Shown here piece after piece: positions 12,601 through 19,316 of a DNA stretch of 44,933 nucleotides. Within the stretch, counting starts at the first letter, position 1. Each line of letters begins with the position of its first letter. This stretch comes from Symbiodinium natans (lineage: Eukaryota; Sar; Dinophyceae; Suessiales; Symbiodiniaceae), in assembly GCA_905221605.1 (NCBI GenBank), contig CAJNDS010000123.1, positions 176,215 through 221,147 of the forward strand. The letters are read 5' to 3'. The notes under the pieces are model-generated. The model ran no database searches and was not told where the DNA came from. It saw only the letters and a list, made by a program, of their open reading frames with translations. The translations under genes were made by a program, and so were the position numbers.

Positions 12601-15600
12601 TCCATAAATAAATAAGAAATATGTATATGTATATGTCTATGTCTATGTATATACATATATCTATATGTTATTTATTTACTTCCTGATTTATACCATGTAT
12701 CTAGAACTGTTTATTTACAAATACACATATATGTCGATGTATACATTTATAATATGCTAAATAGTCTAGGTAGCCCCAAGCTTACCTGAAGCTTACGTGA
12801 ACTGCAAACCGTTTGTTTCACCTCAAGTTGCAGCGGCTAGATGCAACAAGTGGCCGGTGCCAACCCACCTTCTTGCACACCTTAAATGCCTTAAACAGCC
12901 TCAAGCCCTAAACCCTAAACCCTAAACCTCACGAACCCCTTAAACTCTCAAACCCACAAAAACCTTAACATCTGACACCCTTACACTTACAGCCTTAAAC
13001 CCTAAACCCTGAAAACTTAACACTAGGGATGTTCCTCCGTTATACTAGCAGTCCTTAATAGGGATTGTAGCAACCCCTGTTAAAAATCCCTATTAAGGAC
13101 TGTTAGGATAAGGGGGAGCATTCCAACTTGAAACCCTTAAACCCTTGAACCCTCGAACCCTCAAGCCCTTAAACCCTAAACCCTACAAACTTAAACCCCT
13201 AAACCCAGCAAGGACTCTGTGAAGAGCTGCGGCAGCCCAACTCTCCTCGGGAGCTGCACGTGGTCAACTTGGGGCCACTTGACAGGTACTTGAAAGTTCA
13301 TGGGGAGCTATAGAAGTGCTTGGGGTTGTTGTCCTTCAGCCTCTTCCGTTCCTTGCTGGCTGCCCACATCTGTGGCCTGATCGGATGATCGTCTCCGGAC
13401 CCTCCGACTGAAGCCAGAGGTGCAAGGCCGTGTCCTGCTTCTGCATCTTAGACTGGTCCTCGCGTCGAAGCCAGAGCTTCGCCAAGCACATGAGAAGGTG
13501 TCGGTGTGCTGGTTGATGCCCTGGTGCTGACTCTGCATGGGAGTGGCAGGTGGACGTCGCTTCTGTCCCTTGCCCTTGCCCCATCCTTTCTTCCCGATTT
13601 CCGGACTTCGATGCGTCCTCTCTGCGGGGGTTTAGGGGTTTCGGGGGTTTAGGGTTTGGGGTTTAGAGGTTTAGGGATTACAGGGGCTTTACAAGGCCTA
13701 GGGCGCTTACAAGGCTGAGGGGCTTGCGACACCAGGCCCCCTTCAATGGGTTTAGGGTGCAGGGCTTAGTGTGGAGGGTGTACGTAGGGTTTTAGGGTGT
13801 ACCTAGGGTTTGCGGTTTAGGACTTAGGCTGTAGGGTGTCGGGTTTAGGGTTTAGGGTGTGGGGTACCTAAGCCTTAGGGCTTCAAGCCTGGTTTCTCCG
13901 AAAGACCCAATAAGACTTGGAGGTTCATGGGCGGCGCTATATGTAGGGAGGCTATGCTTATGCGTGGTGATATCCCTTGTGAATCCTATTCTGGGTACTT
14001 GTAACTCTACTTACAACTACCCATGAACTGAGAGGATTTAGGCTTCAGGATGTCCTTGGACGCTCGGGCCTTGTTTTGTACTGGTGCTTTTTGCTGGTGC
14101 AAGCTTTAAATGCATGTAGGCCCCAATCCCTAAAGCCTACCCCATGGAAAACATCCTGGGGTTTATGCCACCTCCACATACACTACCCCAAACCAACATA
14201 GTCCCCAAGAGAAGCTTGACTAAGAGCACCGTTGACCTTATTTGTATATCTATATATATAAATACATATATACGATATGCATATGTTTATGTTTGTTGTT
14301 GTTTATTGATATATTGCTTTGTGTTTTGTTGTTTTATATGTTGCTTTCTGTGTTTTCTTGTTGGTGGGCGGGGGGGGGGGGGGGGGGGGGCGTGGTGGCA
14401 TGTGTAAGGCCTAAGCAACCTAGTTAAATCCCCTTAAAGCAGTAGGTATACTCAGGGTAAACTCCAAACCTCACCTGCCAACTCCTGAGTACCTTGTAAG
14501 AGAGCCGAAGAATACAAACTTAACCCAAGCCCCCCAAAACTCCCTAAACCCTAAATCCGCAATCCCTAAGGCGCTAAAAGCCGAAAACAAAGCCAAATCG
14601 CAGCTGAGCAAATCTAGCTTGGCCAAAGGTTGAGGGTTCAGAAACCCTAAACCCTAAACCCAGCAGCCCTACATGTTTACCCTAAAAAACCTACACACTA
14701 AACCCTAAACCCTAAACACCCGAAACGATGTCGGAGTCGAGTCGCAGCTGCACGGCAAGGAGCGCCAGAGCCAGCTGCAAGGCATCGTTGACCTCATGTT
14801 CTTTCGTCTGTTTAGGGTTTAGGGTTTAGGGTTTAGGGTTTAGGGTTTAGGGTTTAGGGTTTAGGGCTACTTGGAGGTTCATGGGTAGTTCTAAGCAGGG
14901 TTGTAAGTAAGGCAACTACACTTATAACTGGATATATTGAGGGTACGTATAGCCCTACTTGTAACTACGCATGAACCTGCAGGTAATATGTTCTTAAGAA
15001 CCCCCCCCCAAAATACAATGTAAGAAACCCTGTATTACCCTTATAAGAAAAATGTCCTTTGTTAAGAATAACGCGAATAGTAGTAGTTTGGGATTTATGC
15101 GTTCGGGTTTAGGGCATAGTTCGGTGTTTTTTGCTCCTGGTAAGGGGGGCAAACGCTTGACGTACCCCCCCCCCCCTTGAGTATACGAATTCAGCGATCC
15201 CGAAAGCCCAAAGCCTAAACCCTAAACGCCAAACTCGAAACCGTAAACCCCCAAACAACAAACCCCAAACACCTAAACCTTAAAAAACAACTGACCCAAA
15301 GCCTGAGGAAAAACTGATAACTGCCAGGGTTTCGGGCTTAGGGTTTAGGGTATAGGGTTTAGGGTTTAGGCCCATGCGAAAGCCCTTTCGGCCCATGCGG
15401 CCAGCACCACACTGACCGGGCTGAACGGGAAAGACCGGCGCTCCTGCGTTCCGAAGGGTCCTTTTTTAAGATTCTTTTTGGGGGGTTTGGGGTTTAGGTG
15501 GGTGTTTAGGGTTTATAGGTTTGGGTTGATGCTTCTTTAAGCCTCAACCCTTCAGATGTTGTGGCACCCGCCCTGAAGCAACTTGGAGGATTGGGGGACA

Positions 15601-18045
15601 TAGTAACAAGTCTTTTTGGGGGGCTTCGTGCTTGCAATCTCTACCCCTAAACCCTAAACCCCAAACCCTGATTAAACCCTAAACCCTAAACTCTAAACCC
15701 TAAACCCTAAACCCTATGTGGCTTAAGGTACATTCCTTCAACTTAAGGGGTGCTGCGCTCTCTGCATCTCCCTCTCTGGAGCATCTCCAGAGGCTCCAAG
15801 TATCACAAGTGGGTTAAAAGTTTCGAGCTTAGGGCAAATGACTCGACTGTGGGCCTTGGGGCAATTTGGAGCCGCAGGTGCCCTAAACCTGATGTAGGGT
15901 TTAGTGTTCAGGGTTTGGTTGAAGGGTTCAACTCTTAGATTTAGGGTTTAGGGTTTAGGGTTTAGGGTTTCCTCTCTCTCTCTCTCCCTTTCTCTGCCTC
16001 CGTGTGGTGCTGGAAGATTTCCCGCTCGAGCGCTGTCTTTGACCAGTCCAAGAGCGTGGGGTAGAAGGCCCCGACCAACTGAGGGACTCAGGCTTATCTA
16101 GGCTTAGGACGAAGGACTTCGGGGTTATGTTCGTATTTCCGCAAATAGGGAACCCCCAATATACCACAAAATAGTATAACCCTTTGTATAGAACCCACAA
16201 AGAGTACCACTAATTTTGGAAACCCCCATACAGGGCTTCCTTGGAGGTTCATGGGTAGATATAAGTGGGGTTATAAGTAGGGTAGCTCTGATTATAACTG
16301 GTGATAACCTGATTTAGGGTGCTTGTGAAGCTGCTTATAACTACCCATTGAACCTTCAAGTAGGGGCTAGGATACTTTAGGGGGTTGTAGGGCTTGTTGT
16401 AGGGCTTTGGATATTGACGTCGGGGCTGGCTTCTTCCATCTGGTACTAAGCTCAAATTCCGCCACCCCAAACCCCAGAGGACTCCTCAACAAGTTAATTA
16501 GGGTTTAGGGCTTAGGGTGGGGGTGACCACTGGTGCATAGGGGTTTAGGGTCATGTACCTCAGAAGTGCAATGCACTCAGGGCCTACAGTCACCAAATCA
16601 CATGTTTCGGCACATTGGACCCGAAGGGTTTCCACCCTCCTTCTGTGATCTTTTGGGTCTAGGGTGTAAGGTTTAATAGGGCTTACACAACTTAACTCCT
16701 TTGAACTGCATTTTAACACCCTCTAGCTCCATTTCCTAAACCCGGAGCCCCCTAAACAATCCTAATTACACACCCAATCCACCCAATCCCCCTAAACACT
16801 AAACCCTCTAAGCTGACCAAAGCTGAGCTCCTACTACCTAGGCTGCCCAGTAACCTAGGAAACAAAAGCAGGGTGACCCTTCTTTTGATTTGCTTAATGG
16901 GGCTTGATAAGGGAACTTAAGCCCCTAAACCCTAAACCCTGAACCCTAAACCCTGAACCCTAAACCCTAAACCCTAAACCCTAAACCCTAAACCCTAAGC
17001 CCTAAACCCTGAACCCTAAACCCTAAACCCTAAACCCTAAACCCTAAACCCTAAACCCTAAACCCTAACCCTAAACCCTAAACCCTAATCCCTAAACCCT
17101 ACACCCAAAAAGGGAATACTGGGCATCCTAGCTATTCTTCGGCTCACGACAGCCAAGCCGCGCAGCAGAGCACGCAAAGCAAGGCCTGCCTGGGCACTTG
17201 AAGAGTTCAGGGGTAGTTACGTGTGAGTTATATGTTTAGGGTTTAGGGTTTAGGGTTTACGGTTTAGGGTTTAGGGTTTAGGGTTTGGGGTGTAGGGTTT
17301 AGGGTAAGTGCAACCCTGAACCCGAGACCCTAAACCCTTATTCAGGGCACTTTAGTAATCCTACTTGCGGCTACCCATGAACCTTCAGGTAGCCCTAAAA
17401 ACTGGCCCTAAGCCCTAAGCCCTAATTAAGCCCTAAGCCCTAAGCCCTAAGCCCTGGCTTTCGGGTTTTTGGGTTTAGGGCACCCTAAATGCTCCAAGCC
17501 CCGACTTCCCAGATTAAGACTTATTCAAAGCTTATTTGGCGTGATTGAGCGGCCCTGCCCCCTCCCTCTACAGCCCTCTAGTGCCTCAGGGTTTAGGGTT
17601 TAGGCCTCAAGGCTTAGGGTTCAGGGCGTAGGGTGCAGGGTATAGAGTGTAGAGTCTAGAGTTTAGGGCTCTACTTGAAGGTTCATGGGCAAATATGAAG
17701 TAGGGCTGTAAGTAGGGTAACTTTGACTATAAACGGTAACTCATTTAGGGTACTTATGTATTACGTAGAGCAGCCCATGACGCTCCAAGTAAACTGTAAC
17801 CCCTAAGGCCCTAACCTCTAAACCCTGACACCCCAAACCGAAACGCTAAGTCTCCCTCCTTAGCCCCACACTTCTTAGAGCTCAAATGGCCGGCCCTAAC
17901 CCCTAAACCGCCTAAAAAACCCTAAACCCTAAACCCTAAACCCCAACCCCAAATTCCCCAAAAGCCCAAAATTCCAGGCGGGCAGCACCAGAAGCGCCTT
18001 CTTCGAGCGATCCCTCCGAGGCGAAGGCGACTCGGGCGCCGCCAT
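776..18045 (-). CDS. DMT-superfamily transporter, nucleotide-sugar-transporter-like, 5' part, 3' end off window
   Basis: Seen: an ATG island at 18045 and 12 or 13 further minus-strand exons join in phase to about 230 residues, roughly the first two thirds of a DMT-family protein (usual length 300-400). The short charged N-terminus is followed by a first membrane helix ([10 protein letters not shown]), [68 protein letters not shown], a fifth helix, and STLVAFSS followed by [11 protein letters not shown]. This order matches nucleotide-sugar transporters (SLC35A-like), which exchange nucleotide sugars for nucleotide monophosphates in Golgi or ER membranes; the conserved K in VIANMK and the '.Y.E.+.K' loop are family features. 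Substrate and compartment are inference. Introns are 116-2566 nt, mainly GC-AG. The remaining helices must lie left of position 776. Confidence 0.82.
1360..1406 (-). CDS. DMT transporter exon 12 (helix 6)
   Basis: 47 nt, acceptor CCTCAG|GGGC, donor TTCG|GCCCC. Reads [15 protein letters not shown], the helix that precedes the '.Y.E.+.K' loop. Confidence 0.75.
1918..2040. mobile_element. Palindromic element, family 1 (GGTTCATGGGTAGTTA type)
   Basis: Arm ACTTGAAGGTTCATGGGTAG and inverted arm ending CTACCCCTGAACCTCTACGT, with TATAAGTACCCTAAAT in the middle. A 3' half-copy follows at about 2066-2101. MITE-like; no coding capacity. Confidence 0.8.
2677..2835. repeat. 40-bp tandem repeat, four copies
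   Basis: Unit begins CCAACATATTAAACCCTCAA and contains AACCCTAAAAGGGTTTTCGG; copies differ at one or two bases. Lies in a transporter intron. Confidence 0.85.
3922..3955 (-). CDS. DMT transporter exon 11
   Basis: 34 nt, acceptor CGGCAG|GCTG, donor GAAG|GCGCAG. Reads [11 protein letters not shown] plus a split Gly codon; a loop before helix 6. Confidence 0.65.
3985..4075 (+). repeat. Telomere-type array (TTTAGGG, about 12 units)
   Basis: Perfect TTTAGGG units passing into TTTCGGG and TTTCCGG variants at the 3' side. Confidence 0.95.
4443..4740. repeat. Compound triplet/hexamer microsatellite (GCTCCT / GCTGCTCCT)
   Basis: About 300 bp of GCTCCT and GCTGCTCCT units with a few point changes (TACTCC, GATCCT, CCCGCT). 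It is open in several frames on both strands (Pro/Ala, Leu, Gly/Ala or Arg/Ser runs), but that follows from the repeat; no gene is supported. Confidence 0.9.
5425..5870. repeat. Two tandem copies of a 201-bp AT-rich unit with TA microsatellites
   Basis: Both copies start GCGAATGCGAAG and carry TTACTATTAGTATTA and AAATAAACATAAAAACAAAT blocks separated by long TATA runs; preceded by a 20-base poly-G tract and ending in (CT)n. Second copy starts at 5626. Confidence 0.9.
6037..6084 (-). CDS. DMT transporter exon 10b (helix 5, possible alternative to 10a)
   Basis: 48 nt, acceptor GAACAG|GAGC, donor CGAG|GCGCC. Reads [16 protein letters not shown]. Phase 0 at both ends, so it can follow exon 9 or exon 10a and precede exon 11. 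Known DMT proteins have one helix here, favouring an either-or use. Confidence 0.65.
6776..6814 (-). CDS. DMT transporter exon 10a (helix 5)
   Basis: 39 nt, acceptor CCAAAG|GTCAC, donor CCTCG|GCCGAG. Reads [13 protein letters not shown]. Phase 0 at both ends, like exon 10b; the two may be alternatives. Confidence 0.7.
6931..6952 (-). CDS. DMT transporter exon 9 (22-nt micro-exon)
   Basis: 22 nt, acceptor ATGAAG|ACGC, donor CAGG|GCTTAT. Adds RRAVLQFR after joining, fitting the 'R.l...QW' loop before helix 5. It is accepted because both phases fit and the motif sits where it should. Confidence 0.65.
6976..7187 (+). repeat. Longest telomere-type array in the window (about 30 units)
   Basis: TTTAGGG repeated with three irregular units (TTTAAGG, TTTAGGGG). 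It separates the transporter exons from the 1.4-kb GC-rich island. Confidence 0.95.
7188..8625. other. GC-rich island without telomere repeats, unidentified
   Basis: About 1.4 kb between telomere blocks, inside a transporter intron, with different composition from its surroundings. It contains GATGCTCATGATGCTC at 8022 and 8296, its reverse complement near 7737, several CGCATCATCG motifs, recurring 'AAATACCG' and 'AAAACACCCG' phrases, a perfect 32-bp palindrome (8174-8205) and a run of GCGCGC. Open frames up to 134 codons exist on both strands, but none shows a family motif and they overlap each other. Possibly a separate repetitive element. Confidence 0.6.
8174..8205. repeat. Perfect 32-bp palindrome
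   Basis: Self-complementary sequence centred on CTTAAG: GACCCCGAATGCCCTT and its inverse with no spacer. Could form a cruciform or hairpin; no poly-T tract follows, so it is not a typical terminator. Confidence 0.9.
8879..9005. repeat. Higher-order telomeric tandem repeat, about 33 bp x 4
   Basis: Unit: AACCCTGAACCCCAAACCC followed by TAAACCCTAAACAGG. The identical variants in each unit show that the whole block was duplicated, not that telomere units accumulated singly. Confidence 0.85.
9149..9271. mobile_element. Palindromic element, family 2, copy 1 (123 bp)
   Basis: Ends ACAGGGTGGGGCCCCCTA and TAAGGGGGCCCCACCCTGT; interior repeats TTATAAG and GGGCCCTAA or GGACCCTAA. Nearly identical to 26639-26761. 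Confidence 0.9.
9366..9410 (-). CDS. DMT transporter exon 8 (helix 4, second half)
   Basis: 45 nt, donor GGCCG|GCCGG. Reads [14 protein letters not shown] plus a split Arg codon. Its acceptor (CCAAGTAAG|G) is formed by the end of a palindromic-element arm that touches the exon. Confidence 0.85.
9411..9437. mobile_element. Truncated family 1 arm abutting transporter exon 8
   Basis: CTTACTTGGAGGCTTATGGG starts at the base next to the exon. On the minus strand its outer end supplies the AAG acceptor used by the exon. Confidence 0.65.
9491..9614. mobile_element. Palindromic element, family 1
   Basis: CTACTTGGAGGTTCATGGGG arm and inverted arm ACTCATGATCCTTCAAGTAG around a diverged middle. Confidence 0.8.
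9683..9762 (+). repeat. Array of the 8-bp telomere variant TTTAGGGG
   Basis: Nine consecutive TTTAGGGG units, an 8-base version of the 7-base repeat. Homogeneous, so probably made by local slippage or by an altered template. Confidence 0.9.
9955..10760. repeat. Minisatellite of inverted half-units (about 155 bp period)
   Basis: Repeated blocks of TTTAGGCATTTAAACCTA, GCCTGCAACTAATTTTAAA, CCCTTAACCTTTAAACCCT, GTAGGGTTAAGGTTTAAAGG in alternating orientation. Each block can fold on itself. It lies in a transporter intron and has no open frame. Confidence 0.85.
10928..11035. mobile_element. Palindromic element, family 4
   Basis: Related to 30505-30633, 36108-36184 and 38763-38887: shares AAAAGGGGACC, ACCCAAG.GCCCATAC and the end AGGTAAGGGACCATA. 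Confidence 0.65.
11138..11172 (-). CDS. DMT transporter exon 7 (helix 4, first half)
   Basis: 35 nt, acceptor TACCAG|GCCTC, donor ACAT|GTCAC (GT). Reads [11 protein letters not shown] plus a split Met codon; matches the '.y.vl.q.K' motif when joined to exon 8. Confidence 0.85.
11192..11286 (+). repeat. Telomere-type array (TTTAGGG)
   Basis: About 13 units with one TTGAGGG variant, close to transporter exon 7. Confidence 0.95.
12077..12160 (-). CDS. DMT transporter exon 6 (helix 3)
   Basis: 84 nt (28 codons), acceptor GCCAAG|GACTC, donor AGAAG|GCCGC. Reads [19 protein letters not shown] then LLTLRSVQK. 'LP...iYalg..L.l.sv.k' is the most diagnostic DMT segment in the gene. Confidence 0.88.
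12299..12522 (-). pseudogene. ISXO2/IS1595-like DDE transposase-domain fragment (two pieces)
   Basis: Piece one (12460-12522) reads [20 protein letters not shown] then I; piece two (12299-12404) reads [20 protein letters not shown] followed by [14 protein letters not shown]. The HTD.A..Y motif and the '.YVK...H......VKAGTQ.iDR.W' motif resemble the DDE domain of IS1595/ISXO2-type transposase-like proteins, which as I recall are abundant in dinoflagellate gene sets. A 55-nt GT-AG segment with telomere repeats parts them. About 30 residues usually found between the motifs are missing, so the copy is probably dead. It lies inside an intron of the DMT transporter, same strand. Confidence 0.55.
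13026..13124. mobile_element. Palindromic element, family 5, copy 1
   Basis: GGGATGTTCC...TTATACTAGCAGTCCTTAATAG facing AAATCCCTATTAAGGACTGT ... AAGGGGGAGCATTCC. Related to 37295-37400. Confidence 0.8.
13313..13600 (-). pseudogene. Frameshifted copy of a dinoflagellate repeat-type gene (KGKG / LRREDQ region)
   Basis: Three coherent peptides follow each other in three different frames: [20 protein letters not shown], then [20 protein letters not shown] with [14 protein letters not shown], then [18 protein letters not shown]. Glycine-lysine repeats followed by 'L..L.LR.ED.......D...' and '..W...K' look like a multicopy dinoflagellate protein type (recalled, not searched). Two shifts within 290 nt show decay. 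Same strand and same host intron as the transposase-like pieces about 0.8 kb away; perhaps one old insertion. Confidence 0.5.
13915..14030. mobile_element. Palindromic element, family 1
   Basis: ACTTGGAGGTTCATGGGCGG arm and inverted TACTTACAACTACCCATGAA arm. Confidence 0.75.
14727..14792 (-). CDS. DMT transporter exon 5 (helix 2)
   Basis: 66 nt, acceptor CATGAG|GTCA, donor CATC|GTTTCG (GT type). Reads [18 protein letters not shown] then DSDI, a hydrophobic helix in the expected place. The next intron (2.6 kb) contains the decayed transposase-like gene. Confidence 0.75.
14868..14985. mobile_element. Palindromic element, family 1
   Basis: CTACTTGGAGGTTCATGGGT arm and inverted CTTGTAACTACGCATGAACC arm, about 118 bp, next to a telomere array. 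Confidence 0.8.
15399..15443 (-). CDS. DMT transporter exon 4
   Basis: 45 nt, acceptor ACGCAG|GAGCG; reads [15 protein letters not shown]. Two in-phase GC donors exist (after 15399 or after 15393, the latter adding AW). FPFSP.SV precedes helix 2 in nucleotide-sugar transporters. Confidence 0.78.
15998..16078 (-). CDS. DMT transporter exon 3
   Basis: 81 nt (27 codons), acceptor CCTCAG|TTGG, donor GGAG|GCAGAG. Reads [18 protein letters not shown] then REIFQHHTE. The 'YP.LlDwSK' motif after helix 1 is characteristic of this protist transporter group. Confidence 0.82.
16239..16363. mobile_element. Palindromic element, family 1
   Basis: CCTTGGAGGTTCATGGGTAG and inverted CTTATAACTACCCATTGAAC arms with GTAGGG.TA...TTATAACTGG inside. 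Confidence 0.8.
16924..17105 (-). repeat. Telomere-type array (CCCTAAA) with GAACCCT variants
   Basis: About 25 units; runs such as CCCTGAACCCTAAACCCTGA show short higher-order duplications. Confidence 0.95.
17159..17185 (-). CDS. DMT transporter exon 2 (27-nt, helix 1)
   Basis: 27 nt, acceptor GGCAG|GCC, donor GCG|GCTTGG. Reads ALLCVLCCA, completing the first membrane helix. A palindromic element ends nine bases upstream of its acceptor. Confidence 0.7.
17194..17392. mobile_element. Family 1 element interrupted by a telomere array
   Basis: Left arm GCACTTGAAGAGTTCAGGGG and right arm GCTACCCATGAACCTTCAGG are the two ends of one element, but the interior contains about ten TTTAGGG units (17233-17310). 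The left end lies nine bases from transporter exon 2. Confidence 0.75.
17671..17791. mobile_element. Palindromic element, family 1
   Basis: CTACTTGAAGGTTCATGGGC and inverted CAGCCCATGACGCTCCAAGT arms; 121 bp, in the first transporter intron. Confidence 0.8.
17980..18045 (-). CDS. DMT transporter exon 1 with start codon
   Basis: 66 nt. ATG at 18045-18043 opens [19 protein letters not shown] then VLP before a GC donor (CCC|GCCTGG). The short basic N-terminus ahead of a hydrophobic helix is typical. A TTTAG about 60 nt upstream on the minus strand could serve as a spliced-leader acceptor, but this is speculation. Confidence 0.75.
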
Positions 18046-18099
18046 GGCCCAGGTCGTGGAGAGCCCAAGGCGAAGAATTACCTAAACCCTAAACCCTAA

Positions 18100-19247
18100 A
18101 CCCTAAACCCTAAACCTTATGGGAACTATAGGGAATTAGGTACCCCCTATATGCTCCCTTCAAGGGCCCTGTCGGAAATGAGGGAATTGCCCTTTGTCCC
18201 TTTGCAATCCCTTACTTATGCAGGGTCAGCTCCTGAGGTAGCTCATTTGCGGAGAACTAGTAAGATGTTTGGGTCCAGGGGTTTAGTTAAGGCTTAGGGG
18301 CTTTGGGGGGGGGGGAGGTTAGTTTCTAAGGGCTGAGGGTTTAGGGGGATTAGGGTTTGGGGCTGTCGGCTTACAGCTTCGAACGGGCATGTAGTAAGGC
18401 GCTAGTACTGGCACCCTGAGCGCCAAACCCAAAACCCTGAACCTGCTTTAAGGTACGGCCACGAAGCCTAAAACCTTGCACTCTCAACCCTAAACCCTAG
18501 ACCCCAAACCCTCGCTCCTTGGGTCCTGAGGGCTTCCGAAATCTACGGAACATTTGCCGAAGGCTCCTGCTTGGGGATGCTATGGTTGCGGTACTAGACC
18601 CAGGAGCAACCTATAGGAATACAAAGGGAACCCTTTTTGGTTTAAAGTTTCTGGTTTTAAGTGGACGAAAAGGGAAGCCCAACCCCAAAAGAACCCTAAG
18701 CCCTAAACCCTAAAGAAATAAGGGTCTACTCCGGCTCCCAGGGTGTGTGGTTCGGCGACCATGGTGTGCAGTTCAGGGTCAAAAGGGTTTACAAGGTTTA
18801 TAGGGCTTCAAGCGGCTTATATAGGGTTTATAGGGTCAGGCTTAGGGTTACGTAGTGTATGGGGGATTTGTGGTTTGGGGTTTCGGGTAGTAGAGGCTTA
18901 GAAGTTGAGCTCTAAACCCCAAACCCTGAATCCTGGATTTCGGGTTTAGGATGCAGGGCTTTTGGGTGCATATCCTATCCTAATTTGAGGGTGTGTAGGC
19001 TGTAGTCTAGGTCCTCCACTTTCCTTAGGACGGCCCTTGCAAACATAAAGTAAGCAGCTACACTTTGTGAACTACGTCTGAAAGACAAGTTTGGGGGATG
19101 TATAAGGCCTGTTCCAGACCCTGCGCCCCTAAGACTCCAAGTCCCTAAACTGCGGCTTAGGGTTTATATAGGATTTAGGGTTTAGGTTTAGGGCCTAAGG
19201 TTTAGGGTTTAGGGTTTAGGGTTTAAGGGTTTAGGGAACCCTACAAC
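18100..19247. other. Intergenic or 3' intron DNA, no supported gene
   Basis: Between the transporter start and the last candidate exon of the middle gene. Holds a short-element copy at about 18590-18750 (GACCCAGGAGCAACCTA ... AAGGGTCTACTCCGGCTCC) also seen near 34710-34830 and 40640-40810, plus scattered telomere units. Confidence 0.6.
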
Positions 19248-19316
19248 CGAAACTCGCGAGTCGCGCGCCTCAACCAGGGCTTTCACCCAGCGCAAAAGGC
19301 TCTCGTCCGTCTCTGC
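19248..19316 (-). CDS. Candidate exon, PH-like C-terminal helix
   Basis: 69 nt (23 codons), acceptor GGGAAG|GCAG, donor TTCG|GTTGTAG. Reads AETDESLLRWVKALVEARDS then RVS. 'de...rWv.al..a' is like the closing helix of PH domains. An alternative acceptor four bases on would change only the first codon. Confidence 0.5.
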
